Under the pieces are notes generated by a model that made no database searches, was not told the origin of the DNA, and worked only from the letters and a program-made list of their open reading frames with translations. This document shows, piece after piece, positions 9,112 through 16,715 of a stretch of 34,984 nucleotides of DNA. Location: contig CALXNS010000104.1 of NCBI GenBank assembly GCA_944389815.1, positions 1-34,984 of the forward strand, read 5' to 3'. This stretch comes from an uncultured Victivallis sp. (GTDB lineage: Bacteria; Verrucomicrobiota; Lentisphaeria; Victivallales; Victivallaceae). The number at the start of each line of letters is the position of its first letter. Position 1 is the first letter of the stretch. Both the position numbers and the translations under genes were made by a program.

Positions 9112-10122
9112 TTATTGTTTTTCGCACCAGCGTTTCAAGACCTGTGCCGCAGGTTTGCCGTCGATGGTGAAGCCTTTGTCTCCAGCTGGATCATCGAGAA
9201 ACTGCGGCCGGACATTCTGTTCATCCCATTTCCACCAGAAAAGCCCGCCCCACCACGGTTCCGGTGTGAACGCCCGAATCACCGCTTCGAAATAATTCGC
9301 CTGTTCCATACCGTCATATCTCCCCCCGTTGTTCCAGAAATAGGGACGCTGGGACGCGCCTGTAGTCGCACAACAGCCGCATTCCCCGAAATAGAAGGTT
9401 TTCCCGTAGGCCTCGGCAAATTCCCGGCAACGTTTCACCGTCGGCGCAAGGAACGTCGCCATCTCTTCCGGCGTGCCGCCGCCGTGTGCGGACGCTGCCG
9501 CGTACATGCTGCTGCCGAGCGAATCCAACGCAAAGAACCAGTGATTCGGATTCTGCTGAATCAACGGCAGGAATTGTTCCGCCGAAATCAACGAACTGGT
9601 GAGATGCCCTTTATAATTCTTGCGGATCATATCCACAAGCGGCAGCCAGTATTCCGAAAGATCGGCCAATTGGTTCAGTTCGCTGTCGAGGCAGTATCCC
9701 TCGCAGCCGCAACGATTGGCAATGCGCAGATAATGTCTGGTCAACGCGGCATAGTTGGCGAACCAGTCCTCCCGATAGTGAATCCGTTTGCCGGGAATAA
9801 TTTCGTCGGAGCCCGGCAGATGCAGATGACCCCGCTGGGTGCCGTCCCAGCATTCCAGCATCGGACGGAACATTACTTTGATGTCTCGGGCGTGGAGAAG
9901 ACGGATGATGTCGCAGAGTTCATCGTCTCCTGGCGTAATCGTGAAGTCGCGGAACTGGCGCGTGCTGCTGTAAGTTTCCTGCATCACCGTCGACACCAGA
10001 CAAACCCATTCGCATCCGAGCGCCGCGATTTTTTCCACCTCACGGGCCGCCGCCGGCGAGGAAAAATAGCCGTCCCGAGCATAAAACCCGAATGTTACCC
10101 CTTTGAATACATCCCGTTTCAT
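9112..10122 (-). CDS. GH113-like glycosidase (possible beta-mannanase)
   Basis: 336-residue TIM-barrel protein with no signal peptide. It begins MKRDVFKGVTFGFYARDGYF and alternates strands and helices as in GH113. Candidate catalytic glutamates are Glu148 (CLDSELNQ) after strand 4 and Glu247 (FYFGECGCC) after strand 7; the GH113 enzyme AaManA uses Glu151 and Glu231, recalled from literature. The aromatic end GGLFWWKWDEQNVRP (292-306) fits the substrate-binding strand 8. Substrate specificity cannot be read; other glycosidase-like TIM barrels remain possible. The ATG overlaps the stop of the upstream IclR gene (ATGA), so regulator and enzyme are co-translated. Confidence 0.8.
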   Translation of the reverse strand: MKRDVFKGVTFGFYARDGYFSSPAAAREVEKIAALGCEWVCLVSTVMQETYSSTRQFRDFTITPGDDELCDIIRLLHARDIKVMFRPMLECWDGTQRGHLHLPGSDEIIPGKRIHYREDWFANYAALTRHYLRIANRCGCEGYCLDSELNQLADLSEYWLPLVDMIRKNYKGHLTSSLISAEQFLPLIQQNPNHWFFALDSLGSSMYAAASAHGGGTPEEMATFLAPTVKRCREFAEAYGKTFYFGECGCCATTGASQRPYFWNNGGRYDGMEQANYFEAVIRAFTPEPWWGGLFWWKWDEQNVRPQFLDDPAGDKGFTIDGKPAAQVLKRWCEKQ

Positions 10123-10868
10123 TTTTTCTGCATCCTTTCTGCGATTTCTTTCGGAAGAGTCGAAAGCAGATTTTCAATCTTCCGCCTGTGGGAATTCTCA
10201 AACCGATAGACCGGAACAAAGCTGCCGACCGCGGCAATGACCCGCCCCGAACGATAAACCGGCACCGCAAGCGCCGTAATCTCTTTTCCGATTTCGACCA
10301 GCCTTTCCTGATGTGCAATCCGCTCCAGAGTCTCCTTTAACTGCGTTTCACAATGGATCTCTTTCCAGTCGTCTCCGGGCAAACCGTTGCGCATGAGGAA
10401 TGCATCCAACCGGGACGGCGACAGATGTGCCAGCAGAATTCGTCCCGAAACGCTTCGATAGGGAGACTCGCGGCGGGGAAACGAATCCGTCATCACCTGC
10501 ACCGAACGCGTTGACATGATATTATGCAGTATCACCCGGAAATCGCCCTCCAGCACGGAAAGGCAGATGTATTCTCCCGTTTGTTTCGAGAAATGGTTCA
10601 TGACCGGGAGCGCCGCTTCAATCAATGCGGGCGAATAACCGGGGTTCCCCGTCAATTCGTACGCTTTACGTCCCAGCGTGTATCCCTGCTTGCGGCCCGA
10701 TTGTTCCAGATAGCCGAGATTCGTCAACGTTCTCAGAATACGGGACGCCGTGGGGGTTTTCAAACCGGAGGCGCCGGCCAGTTCGTGGAGCGAATGCGCC
10801 TCCCGTGGACTTTCGCTCACCAGCTCCAGAAGGGCCAGCGCCCGTTCTAAGACTTGAATATTATCCAT
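10119..10868 (-). CDS. IclR-family transcriptional regulator
   Basis: 249 residues. The N-terminal winged helix-turn-helix (about 3-65) reads NIQVLERALALLELV ... LHELAGASGLKTPTASRILRTL with the wing YLEQSGRKQGYTLG. The C-terminal IclR effector domain runs from about 75 to 245, with SVSGRILLAHLSP and ITALAVPVYRSGRVIAAVGSF. IclR proteins bind small carbon compounds and repress or activate neighbouring catabolic genes. The 4-nt overlap with the GH113-like gene makes that enzyme the likely target, with autoregulation. Start ATG behind an A/T-rich leader with no obvious Shine-Dalgarno; a good promoter lies 40-70 bp upstream. Confidence 0.94.
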   Translation of the reverse strand: MDNIQVLERALALLELVSESPREAHSLHELAGASGLKTPTASRILRTLTNLGYLEQSGRKQGYTLGRKAYELTGNPGYSPALIEAALPVMNHFSKQTGEYICLSVLEGDFRVILHNIMSTRSVQVMTDSFPRRESPYRSVSGRILLAHLSPSRLDAFLMRNGLPGDDWKEIHCETQLKETLERIAHQERLVEIGKEITALAVPVYRSGRVIAAVGSFVPVYRFENSHRRKIENLLSTLPKEIAERMQKK

Positions 10869-10907
10869 TTATTTATCGCATTGTGAAATTTGTTTTTCAT
10901 TATAATT

Positions 10908-10936
10908 AATATAAAGGTACGGTTATAGAAAGTCAA
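10908..10936 (-). promoter_or_regulatory. Putative sigma70 promoter of the IclR/GH113 pair
   Basis: Minus strand TTGACT (10936-10931), 17-bp spacer, TATATT (10913-10908), about 40 bp before the IclR ATG. The surrounding DNA is much more A/T rich than the genes. Confidence 0.6.
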
Positions 10937-11040
10937 GCGTTTTATTTTGACGTATGAGAGGAAAATGGGAGGAGATGTACGGGCGAATATTCCATCATGG
11001 CAGCAGGAAACATCCCCCTCGAAGGAGAATGCCGCCTGCT

Positions 11041-11264
11041 TCACCTGCTGCCGGCGGAGCGGTGGCGCGGTTTTACAACAACCTTATAATAAACGGTACA
11101 CAGCAAAAGTTCTCCCAGGGCGAACACCAGGAGCAAATCTGTCAGAAAAGGCGCGGGCGAAAAGAAATTCAGCACCGCTGTAATACTTAATCCAAACGAC
11201 CAGAGAGAGAGAAAACGATGCTGACGATCGTTCGAACCGTGCCCGGGGAATGTGTGAATGACAT
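11041..11264 (-). pseudogene. Small two-helix membrane ORF interrupted at a (CT)5 tract
   Basis: From the ATG at 11264 the frame reads MSFTHSPGTVRTIVSIVFSL, then SGRLD and a TAA. Across the repeat CTCTCTCTCT (11202-11211) the other frame continues WSFGLSITAVLNFF and a second hydrophobic stretch FLTDLLLVFALGELLLCTVYY, a basic tail (KVVVKPRHRSAGSR) and TGA at 11041-11043. Removing one CT unit would join both halves into a protein of about 73 residues with two membrane helices and a charged C-terminus. It lies 46 bp behind the URO-D family gene on the same strand. The ribosome-binding site is weak (GAG, 7 nt). No family is recognised. It could be a decayed gene, a phase-variable gene, a sequencing error, or chance. 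Confidence 0.45.
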
Positions 11265-11310
11265 TTTGTTCTCGCTGGTTTAAAATTGGTATGCTTCGAA
11301 TGATGGCAGG

Positions 11311-12366
11311 TCAGCAGTTTTCATTTCGGACAGCTTCAACCGCCTCCAGCATGGCCAGATAATTGCGTGCCGGCACATAATCCGGGATCGAATTTCCGGT
11401 GCCGACGGCAAAGCCCCGGGCCAGGTTCCGGTAGCGACGGGCTTTTTCCGCGACGACTTCGCGGATCGCCTCCGGTTCGCGGCTGACGATGAAATCCATG
11501 TCGATGCCGCCGAGCAGTCCGATCCGGTCGCCGTAATCGGTGATCCAGCGTTCGAAGGGGGCGATCGCATCTTCGTTGGAGTGTTTCGCGTCGATTCCCG
11601 CTGCAATCAAATCGTCCATCACTTCGAAAATGCAACCGCAACTGTGAAGCAGAAAAGGTTTCCCCGCGTGGTGAACGAGTTCGATGATCCTTTTGTATTG
11701 CGGGATGATCTCTTCGCGAACCGTCGCCGGCATGGTCAACAGCGAACTTCGAAATCCCAGATCATCCCCGAAACGGCAGACACAGTAGATTTCGCCGAAC
11801 TCGTTCAAAAAGCGCGTCCAGATTGTTTCCATCAAATCGCCGATCCGCCGGAAGAGATCCCGGAACGCCTCCGGATCATCCGCCTCCAGAAACGGCAGAT
11901 ACTCCAGGCCGACCAGATCCTCGGCAATTTCAAAGACTCCGTTTCCCACGCCGCCGATGGCCTTCATCCCGTCGGGCATCGCATTGCCCAGCGCTTCGAA
12001 ACGGCGCGCCGCCATCTCATACCATCGAACGGGGATTTCATGCCATGGAAATGCTTTCAGCGCGGCGCGGTCCTGAATCGGTCCCATGCCGCCGCGCAGC
12101 GCGCCTCCCGGCGGCATCGCCGCGGTGATGCACTGTTCGAAGGTTACGACATCGTAACCGACCTGCCGGAAGAAATCGTTGTAAATACGAAAACCCGTCT
12201 CCAGATCGTGTTCCATAAGTTCCGGAAGCGCACTCCCGGTCAGTTCGCCGATCACTTCGTAACAGACGTTGTGTTCATACAGCGGCAGAACGTCCGGTTT
12301 GCGGTTGCATACGGTGTCGACGATACGATGGTAATCGGGGGCGATGGAACTTGTGAAAAGTTTCAT
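11311..12366 (-). CDS. URO-D superfamily protein, probable corrinoid-type methyltransferase
   Basis: 351 residues of the uroporphyrinogen decarboxylase fold. HSCGC (near 243-247) is preceded by GKPFLLHSCG and followed by LLGGIDMDFIV and GFAVGTGNSIPDYVPARNY, a layout seen in MtaA/CmuA-like methyl-corrinoid:coenzyme methyltransferases. In those the His and Cys bind zinc that activates the methyl acceptor thiol. The Arg-rich N-terminal substrate loop of true haem-pathway HemE is not seen, so haem synthesis is unlikely. No corrinoid protein gene is adjacent. Such genes are abundant in gut Lentisphaerota and often lie near glycan loci. The exact reaction is unknown. Confidence 0.88.
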   Translation of the reverse strand: MKLFTSSIAPDYHRIVDTVCNRKPDVLPLYEHNVCYEVIGELTGSALPELMEHDLETGFRIYNDFFRQVGYDVVTFEQCITAAMPPGGALRGGMGPIQDRAALKAFPWHEIPVRWYEMAARRFEALGNAMPDGMKAIGGVGNGVFEIAEDLVGLEYLPFLEADDPEAFRDLFRRIGDLMETIWTRFLNEFGEIYCVCRFGDDLGFRSSLLTMPATVREEIIPQYKRIIELVHHAGKPFLLHSCGCIFEVMDDLIAAGIDAKHSNEDAIAPFERWITDYGDRIGLLGGIDMDFIVSREPEAIREVVAEKARRYRNLARGFAVGTGNSIPDYVPARNYLAMLEAVEAVRNENC

Positions 12367-12385
12367 GATGCTGCAACTCTTTCCG

Positions 12386-12413
12386 ATTGAATCAGAATTG
12401 AATCAGAATTGAT
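12386..12413 (-). repeat. 11-bp tandem direct repeats in the URO-D gene leader
   Basis: On the plus strand ATTGAATCAGA occurs twice head-to-tail, followed by a partial third copy ATTGAT. The 11-bp period is close to one helical turn. The repeats lie 20-47 bp before the ATG and downstream of the proposed promoter, in a position where a protein could bind in register on one DNA face. Confidence 0.6.
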
Positions 12414-12437
12414 AACACGTTCAACGATTGCATTTTT

Positions 12438-12465
12438 ACTATATGTTTCGGAAGGGAAATTGCAA
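12438..12465 (-). promoter_or_regulatory. Putative promoter of the URO-D family gene
   Basis: Minus strand TTGCAA (12465-12460), 16-bp spacer, TATAGT (12443-12438). The transcript would have a leader of about 65 nt containing the 11-bp repeats. The -35 overlaps a short inverted repeat GAAAT-TTGCA-ATTTC. Confidence 0.45.
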
Positions 12466-12578
12466 ATTTCAACTCCGGCTTTTTTCTGAATTTCATCGCC
12501 GCTCTCTCCTGATTGCCGGGGCGAAGCGGTATCCTGAGTCGGGAGTAAATTTTATTTTTATATTTTTTCCGACATCTA

Positions 12579-12607
12579 TTGACATTTGGGTAGATTTAAG
12601 GTATAAT
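12579..12607 (+). promoter_or_regulatory. Consensus sigma70 promoter of the LacI-family regulator
   Basis: TTGACA (12579-12584), 17-bp spacer, TATAAT (12602-12607): perfect agreement with the sigma70 consensus. The predicted start (about 12614) falls at the edge of the palindromic operator-like site, so strong transcription is probably held down by repression. Confidence 0.9.
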
Positions 12608-12614
12608 TATATAA

Positions 12615-12630
12615 GTTAAACGTTTAGTCA
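12615..12630 (+). promoter_or_regulatory. LacI-type operator-like site 1
   Basis: GTTAAACGTTTAGTCA contains the perfect 10-bp palindrome TAAACGTTTA centred on CG, the usual form of LacI/GalR-family operators. It overlaps the predicted transcription start of the regulator and is repeated almost exactly at 13741. Confidence 0.75.
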
Positions 12631-12653
12631 TTCAAAAATGCAGGAGTCTTCCG

Positions 12654-13703
12654 TTGAAAGCGCGCGTTGGATTGAAGGATATCGCTCAAGAGGCCGGAGT
12701 TTCGGTGGTGACCGCTTCGCTGGCGCTTCGCGATGCTCCGGATTCGAATACGCAGGCGCGGGTCAGTGCGGCACGGCGGGAGGAGATCCGGCAGATTGCC
12801 GCCCGCATGGGGTACCGCACCAATGCGGCGGGCCGGATTTTGAAGAGCAAGAAGATCAGCGACATCGGGTTGCTATTTTTTGAGGAGACCGAACAGATTC
12901 GCGGACATGCCGGATTTACCGATTTGAACATTCAGGTCAATCGAATCTGTCGGCGCAACAACATCCGTTATCAGCTCGACTGGTTCGACCCGATCCGGGA
13001 ACCGGATGGAATTCCGGCGATTTTAACTGATGGACTGGTCGGCGGGGTGCTGATTGCCGGCTGTCCCTTCGGCGCGTCGGAACGCTTTCTCGCTGAACAA
13101 ATCAATATACCCTTTGTCCGGATCGACGAAGAGGGGCAATACTGCGTGCTTCAGGATTATATTACGCCGCTGCGGGAGGCGCTGGCTTATCTGAATGCGA
13201 CCGGTCATCGCCGGGTCGGGTTGATTAATGGACCGAAGATGTTCCGCCGTTTCCGGGAGACCGAGCGGGTTTTTCTTGAAGAGGCGACCCGTTATCACTG
13301 GGACGAGCCTGAAGGACGGATTTTTACGATTCCGCCCTATGATGATTTCGTGAAAAATTCAATTCTCGCGGAACGGGCGATCTTCGAACGGCCGGATTTC
13401 GCCGACGCGGTTCTGGTGGTCAGCGGCATTCAGGCGAAGGGGATTCTGTCGTTGATTCATCGCCGTGGTCTCAAGGTTCCGGAAGACGTCAGCTTCGTGA
13501 GCATTGCAACGGAGGACTGGGAAACTGAACGCGCCATTCCGCGACTGACCGCCGTGGAGGCAAATCATGCGCGTCTGGCGGAAGAGGCGGTTTCCATGTT
13601 GCGGGAGTTGATGGAGACGGGAAACGTGCGGAGACCGCGGGTGCTCATTCCTGAAAAATTTTCGATCCGGGATTCCGTCATCAATAGAAGCGTATCATTT
13701 TGA
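12654..13703 (+). CDS. LacI-family transcriptional regulator (TTG start)
   Basis: 349 residues. The N-terminal LacI helix-turn-helix is clear: VGLKDIAQEAGVSVVTASLAL, followed by the hinge region RMGYRTNAAGRIL. The rest is a periplasmic-binding-protein-like effector domain, with ALAYLNATGHRRVGLINGP and ILSLIHRRGLKVPEDVSFVSI as landmark segments. The start is TTG at 12654 with AGGAG at 12642-12646, 7 nt upstream; the ATG at 12638 is in another frame and no in-frame ATG fits the HTH. Site 1 in its promoter and site 2 before the next gene suggest autoregulation and control of the pseudopilin/beta-helix/WbsX genes. The effector is probably a sugar but is unknown. Confidence 0.95.
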   Translation: MKARVGLKDIAQEAGVSVVTASLALRDAPDSNTQARVSAARREEIRQIAARMGYRTNAAGRILKSKKISDIGLLFFEETEQIRGHAGFTDLNIQVNRICRRNNIRYQLDWFDPIREPDGIPAILTDGLVGGVLIAGCPFGASERFLAEQINIPFVRIDEEGQYCVLQDYITPLREALAYLNATGHRRVGLINGPKMFRRFRETERVFLEEATRYHWDEPEGRIFTIPPYDDFVKNSILAERAIFERPDFADAVLVVSGIQAKGILSLIHRRGLKVPEDVSFVSIATEDWETERAIPRLTAVEANHARLAEEAVSMLRELMETGNVRRPRVLIPEKFSIRDSVINRSVSF

Positions 13704-13740
13704 AGTATATAAAAAATACGGAGGCTTGTTTCAGAAATCA

Positions 13741-13756
13741 GTTAAACGTTAAGTCA
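13741..13756 (+). promoter_or_regulatory. LacI-type operator-like site 2
   Basis: GTTAAACGTTAAGTCA differs from site 1 at a single base. It lies 38 bp after the regulator stop and about 85 bp before the pseudopilin start. No strong -35/-10 pair could be placed around it; TTGTTT at 13727 is the best -35 candidate. Confidence 0.7.
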
Positions 13757-13839
13757 GCAGAGAGGTCATGTTCAGCAAAGCTCCAGAGAGGTTTTCAGAG
13801 ATTGATAAAAACAAAGATGATCAGTTAAGGAGAAATGAA

Positions 13840-14571
13840 ATGGAACGTAATAAGTGGCAATGGAGTCGTCAGACGGAAGTCGCGAAGCAATATTTCACAT
13901 TGATTGAACTTTTGGTGGTAATTGCGATCATCGCCATTCTTGCCTCGATGCTGCTTCCCGCCTTGAATCAGGCCCGGAACCGGGCGAAGGCGACCTCCTG
14001 CATCAGCAACTGCAAGCAGATCGGTACCGCCATGGGAATGTATTTCAACGATTACGACGATAAAATTCCCGGCCTTAATGATACGTGGTCGGGCTTCGGC
14101 TTCGATACCGGAAAAAATCAGCTATGGATGAATATTCCGAATTATGAAGATCGGCCGTTTTACAATTATGTGGAAGGAAGAGTCAATGTATGTCCGGGAG
14201 ACGATCCCGATGGTGCGGTGGGCATCAGCGTTGGCTTGAGCTGCTGGGAGGCGGTTGGTTCGAGTTACAGTTTCAATCTCTTCCTCAATTGTCCCAATGC
14301 CGGTTACAACCCGTGGGCGGTGGGGACGCTCGGGCGCATTCTGTCGCCGTCGCGAACCGTGCTTGCCGGAGAACAGACGATGTGGGTTGTCTGGGATGGA
14401 ACCAGCAACAAGGCGAAGAGTGAATTTTACACCTGGCACTATCGGATCAACCACGGCTGGCGGAATAATGTTGTTTTCGGTGATCTTCACGTCAGCGCGG
14501 CGGATTTCATGAACGGCGACACGATTTCCAAAAGTTATCCGAACTACAAGTTCAGAGGGGATATCGATTGA
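13840..14571 (+). CDS. Pseudopilin-like protein (prepilin-type N-terminus, H-X9-D motif)
   Basis: 243 residues. A basic N-terminal stretch ([18 protein letters not shown]) precedes [16 protein letters not shown], the type IV prepilin/type II pseudopilin leader and hydrophobic helix, then [10 protein letters not shown]. Residue -1 at the expected cleavage point is Tyr, not the usual Gly, while Glu+5 is retained. The C-terminal half is a Cys- and Trp-containing globular domain ending in an H-X9-D segment ([11 protein letters not shown]). ATG at 13840 is preferred (AAGGAG 7 nt upstream) over ATG 13768, whose purine run is only 2 nt away. As first gene after the LacI regulator it is probably co-expressed with the beta-helix and WbsX proteins. 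Role unknown; surface display or assembly of a glycan-binding fibre is speculation. Confidence 0.9.
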   Translation: MERNKWQWSRQTEVAKQYFTLIELLVVIAIIAILASMLLPALNQARNRAKATSCISNCKQIGTAMGMYFNDYDDKIPGLNDTWSGFGFDTGKNQLWMNIPNYEDRPFYNYVEGRVNVCPGDDPDGAVGISVGLSCWEAVGSSYSFNLFLNCPNAGYNPWAVGTLGRILSPSRTVLAGEQTMWVVWDGTSNKAKSEFYTWHYRINHGWRNNVVFGDLHVSAADFMNGDTISKSYPNYKFRGDID

Positions 14572-14602
14572 TTGAAAGATAAGTTATTCGGGAGATTTCA
14601 GG

Positions 14603-16690
14603 ATGATTAAAAGAGCACTTCCATTTGCAATATTGTTTTCCGCGCTTTCGCTTGTCGGCGCATCCACGTCGCCGGAAGAACGCATTGCCGCAATTCAGGA
14701 TGCCGTTCCGGAAGCGAGTTTGCGGGATCCATTGATGGGAATCTGGTTGAGCCACCAGCCGGGAATCCTCCGGCGGTTGGCCTCTCAAGTGGAATTCGAT
14801 CAGCAGGCGGGAAACACCAGCCGCGCGAAGGTGGAACAACAAGATCTTGACTTTCTGCTCCAGCGAGTGGAAAACGAGATCGAATGGATCAAAAATGCGC
14901 CCGAATTCGATTCCCGCAGACTCAACGTCCGGGACTTCGGCGCCCGCGGCGATGGAGTTACAGACGATGCCGAAGCAATTCAGCGGGCGATCGCCGCCGC
15001 CGATTCCGGCGAAATCCGCACGGTCTTTCTGCCGAAGGGGCGTTATCTTGTCCGGCATAAGGAGCAATATATGCCGCCGCTTTCCGATGGCGACCGTTCC
15101 GACACCTGGCCGTCGGATCATCCGTCGGGCGCATTGATGATTCATGCGCGCAACATCCGGATCATGGGCGAACCCGGAACGGAACTTCTGGTCGATAATC
15201 CTCAGAGTTCGGCTCTGGTCATACTTGGTTCGGAGAACGTGCAGATTTCCGATTTGACGATCCGGTATGATCCGCCGGTTTCCGTGAGCGGCGTCGTAAC
15301 CGGAGTGATTCCGCCGGATCAGCTGAAGGTGCGGTTCGATGCCGGCGCCGATCCGGAGGCGCCCTATTTCCGGGAGCGGGCGTTTCGCGGGCTTTTCCGG
15401 TTTTATGCGGCGGACTCGCTGCCGGGCACGTCGCGTCCGGCGTTCAGCAACGCGGTGCCGCACATGTATGACGCGGAACTGATTCCGTTGGGAAATCGCC
15501 AATACCAATTCAAATGCAAACAATTTCTGCCGCTCTCCGAAAATTACAAAGCCGGCTTGCAGTTCACCTATTATGCCCGTTCCTGGCGTGATCCGGCGGT
15601 TCTCAATCTGCTGTCGAGTCACACGCGGCTGGAACGGATCCGTGTTACGGATTCTCCGTCGATCGCATTTGTGCATCTGGAAGCGGATATGCCGCTTACC
15701 GCAAACTGCGCCGTCGAACCGGTGGAAGGGCGGTACGTTTCGTCCGCGGCGGATGGTTTCTTCATCCGCAACGGTTTCGGAGGATTGTTCTACCGCAACG
15801 AAATTCAGAATATCGGCGATGACTTTCTCAACATTCATGGTTTCATGAGCCGGGTTGAACGCCAGGAGGGGAACGTGCTGTATTTTACCGGCAACGGTTG
15901 GCTGGAATCGAAACTTGCCGGCATCACCCGGCTCGGCATCTCCCGGATGGGGCGCAATGAAACCCACATCGACCGGGAGATTCCCGTCAGGGGAATCGAG
16001 ATTCTGCCGCCGCTTCCGGGGCGGACGTGGAAATGTGTCAAAATTACGCTGGCGGAGGATCCCGGGGAACTCGTCACCCGGGAAAACGCGCCGGAAAAGA
16101 CTCGACATGACTGTGGATTCTTCCCGGAACGGGAGTGGCAGGGGCTGGTTTTTCGCGATAATATTCTTCGGCACGGGGTATCCCGCATTCTTGTCGGCGG
16201 GCGCAACATCGATCTGGTCGGAAACGTCATCGATGATTCGCTTTTCAACGCATCGCTCTTTGAGTTTCAACAGTTTTCATGCGATGAATCGCATTTCCCG
16301 CGCAACGTGCACATCGCGGACAACACGATCACGTCGCTCGCGAAAACGGTGTTTCATTTCGGCAACGTTTCGAATCCGACCGCGGCGGATGAGCAGGAAA
16401 CGCCTCCGGCATTTTCCAACAGCGAACACATCACCATAACCGGCAACCGGATCCGGCTTTACGGCAACTGGTATCTTCCGGTGTTTCAACTGGTGAATGT
16501 AGATGGAGTCCGCGTCGCGGGCAACCGGGTTGAATCGACCGGAAAATTCACCGCTCCGGTGTTTCTGCTTGACGGAGCGAGAAATGTGGAAATGTCGAAC
16601 AATGCCGTAGAGGGAACTTTCAAGCAGTTGATTGACGAAAATGCCGACCGCGTCAAAGAGATCACCGTCTCCGAAAATGCAATCAAATAA
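14603..16690 (+). CDS. Secreted right-handed beta-helix protein (pectate-lyase superfamily)
   Basis: 695 residues with a signal peptide (MIKRALPFAILFSALSLVGA). A helical N-terminal section (22-100) is followed by the pectate lyase 3 entry motif LNVRDFGARGDGVTDDAEAI (107-126) and FLPKGRYLV. Long parallel beta-helix rungs follow (NIRIMGEPGTELLV, ENVQISDLTIRYD, NIDLVGNVIDD, HITITGNRIRLYG, GVRVAGNRVEST). The segments ADGFFIRNGFGGLFYRNEI and GDDFLNIHG recall GH28/GH110-type beta-helix glycosidases, in which paired Asp residues are catalytic; family assignment is uncertain. It probably cleaves a polysaccharide outside the cytoplasm. Start ATG behind GGGAG at 8 nt. It lies 31 bp after the pseudopilin gene. 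Confidence 0.87.
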   Translation: MIKRALPFAILFSALSLVGASTSPEERIAAIQDAVPEASLRDPLMGIWLSHQPGILRRLASQVEFDQQAGNTSRAKVEQQDLDFLLQRVENEIEWIKNAPEFDSRRLNVRDFGARGDGVTDDAEAIQRAIAAADSGEIRTVFLPKGRYLVRHKEQYMPPLSDGDRSDTWPSDHPSGALMIHARNIRIMGEPGTELLVDNPQSSALVILGSENVQISDLTIRYDPPVSVSGVVTGVIPPDQLKVRFDAGADPEAPYFRERAFRGLFRFYAADSLPGTSRPAFSNAVPHMYDAELIPLGNRQYQFKCKQFLPLSENYKAGLQFTYYARSWRDPAVLNLLSSHTRLERIRVTDSPSIAFVHLEADMPLTANCAVEPVEGRYVSSAADGFFIRNGFGGLFYRNEIQNIGDDFLNIHGFMSRVERQEGNVLYFTGNGWLESKLAGITRLGISRMGRNETHIDREIPVRGIEILPPLPGRTWKCVKITLAEDPGELVTRENAPEKTRHDCGFFPEREWQGLVFRDNILRHGVSRILVGGRNIDLVGNVIDDSLFNASLFEFQQFSCDESHFPRNVHIADNTITSLAKTVFHFGNVSNPTAADEQETPPAFSNSEHITITGNRIRLYGNWYLPVFQLVNVDGVRVAGNRVESTGKFTAPVFLLDGARNVEMSNNAVEGTFKQLIDENADRVKEITVSENAIK

Positions 16691-16715
16691 ATTAAGCAAA
16701 TGCTCCCGGTATAAA

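Noticed and set aside
14552..16270. Open frame of about 570 codons on the minus strand
   Set aside because: Antisense to the beta-helix gene; Arg/His/Pro-rich composition without any domain.
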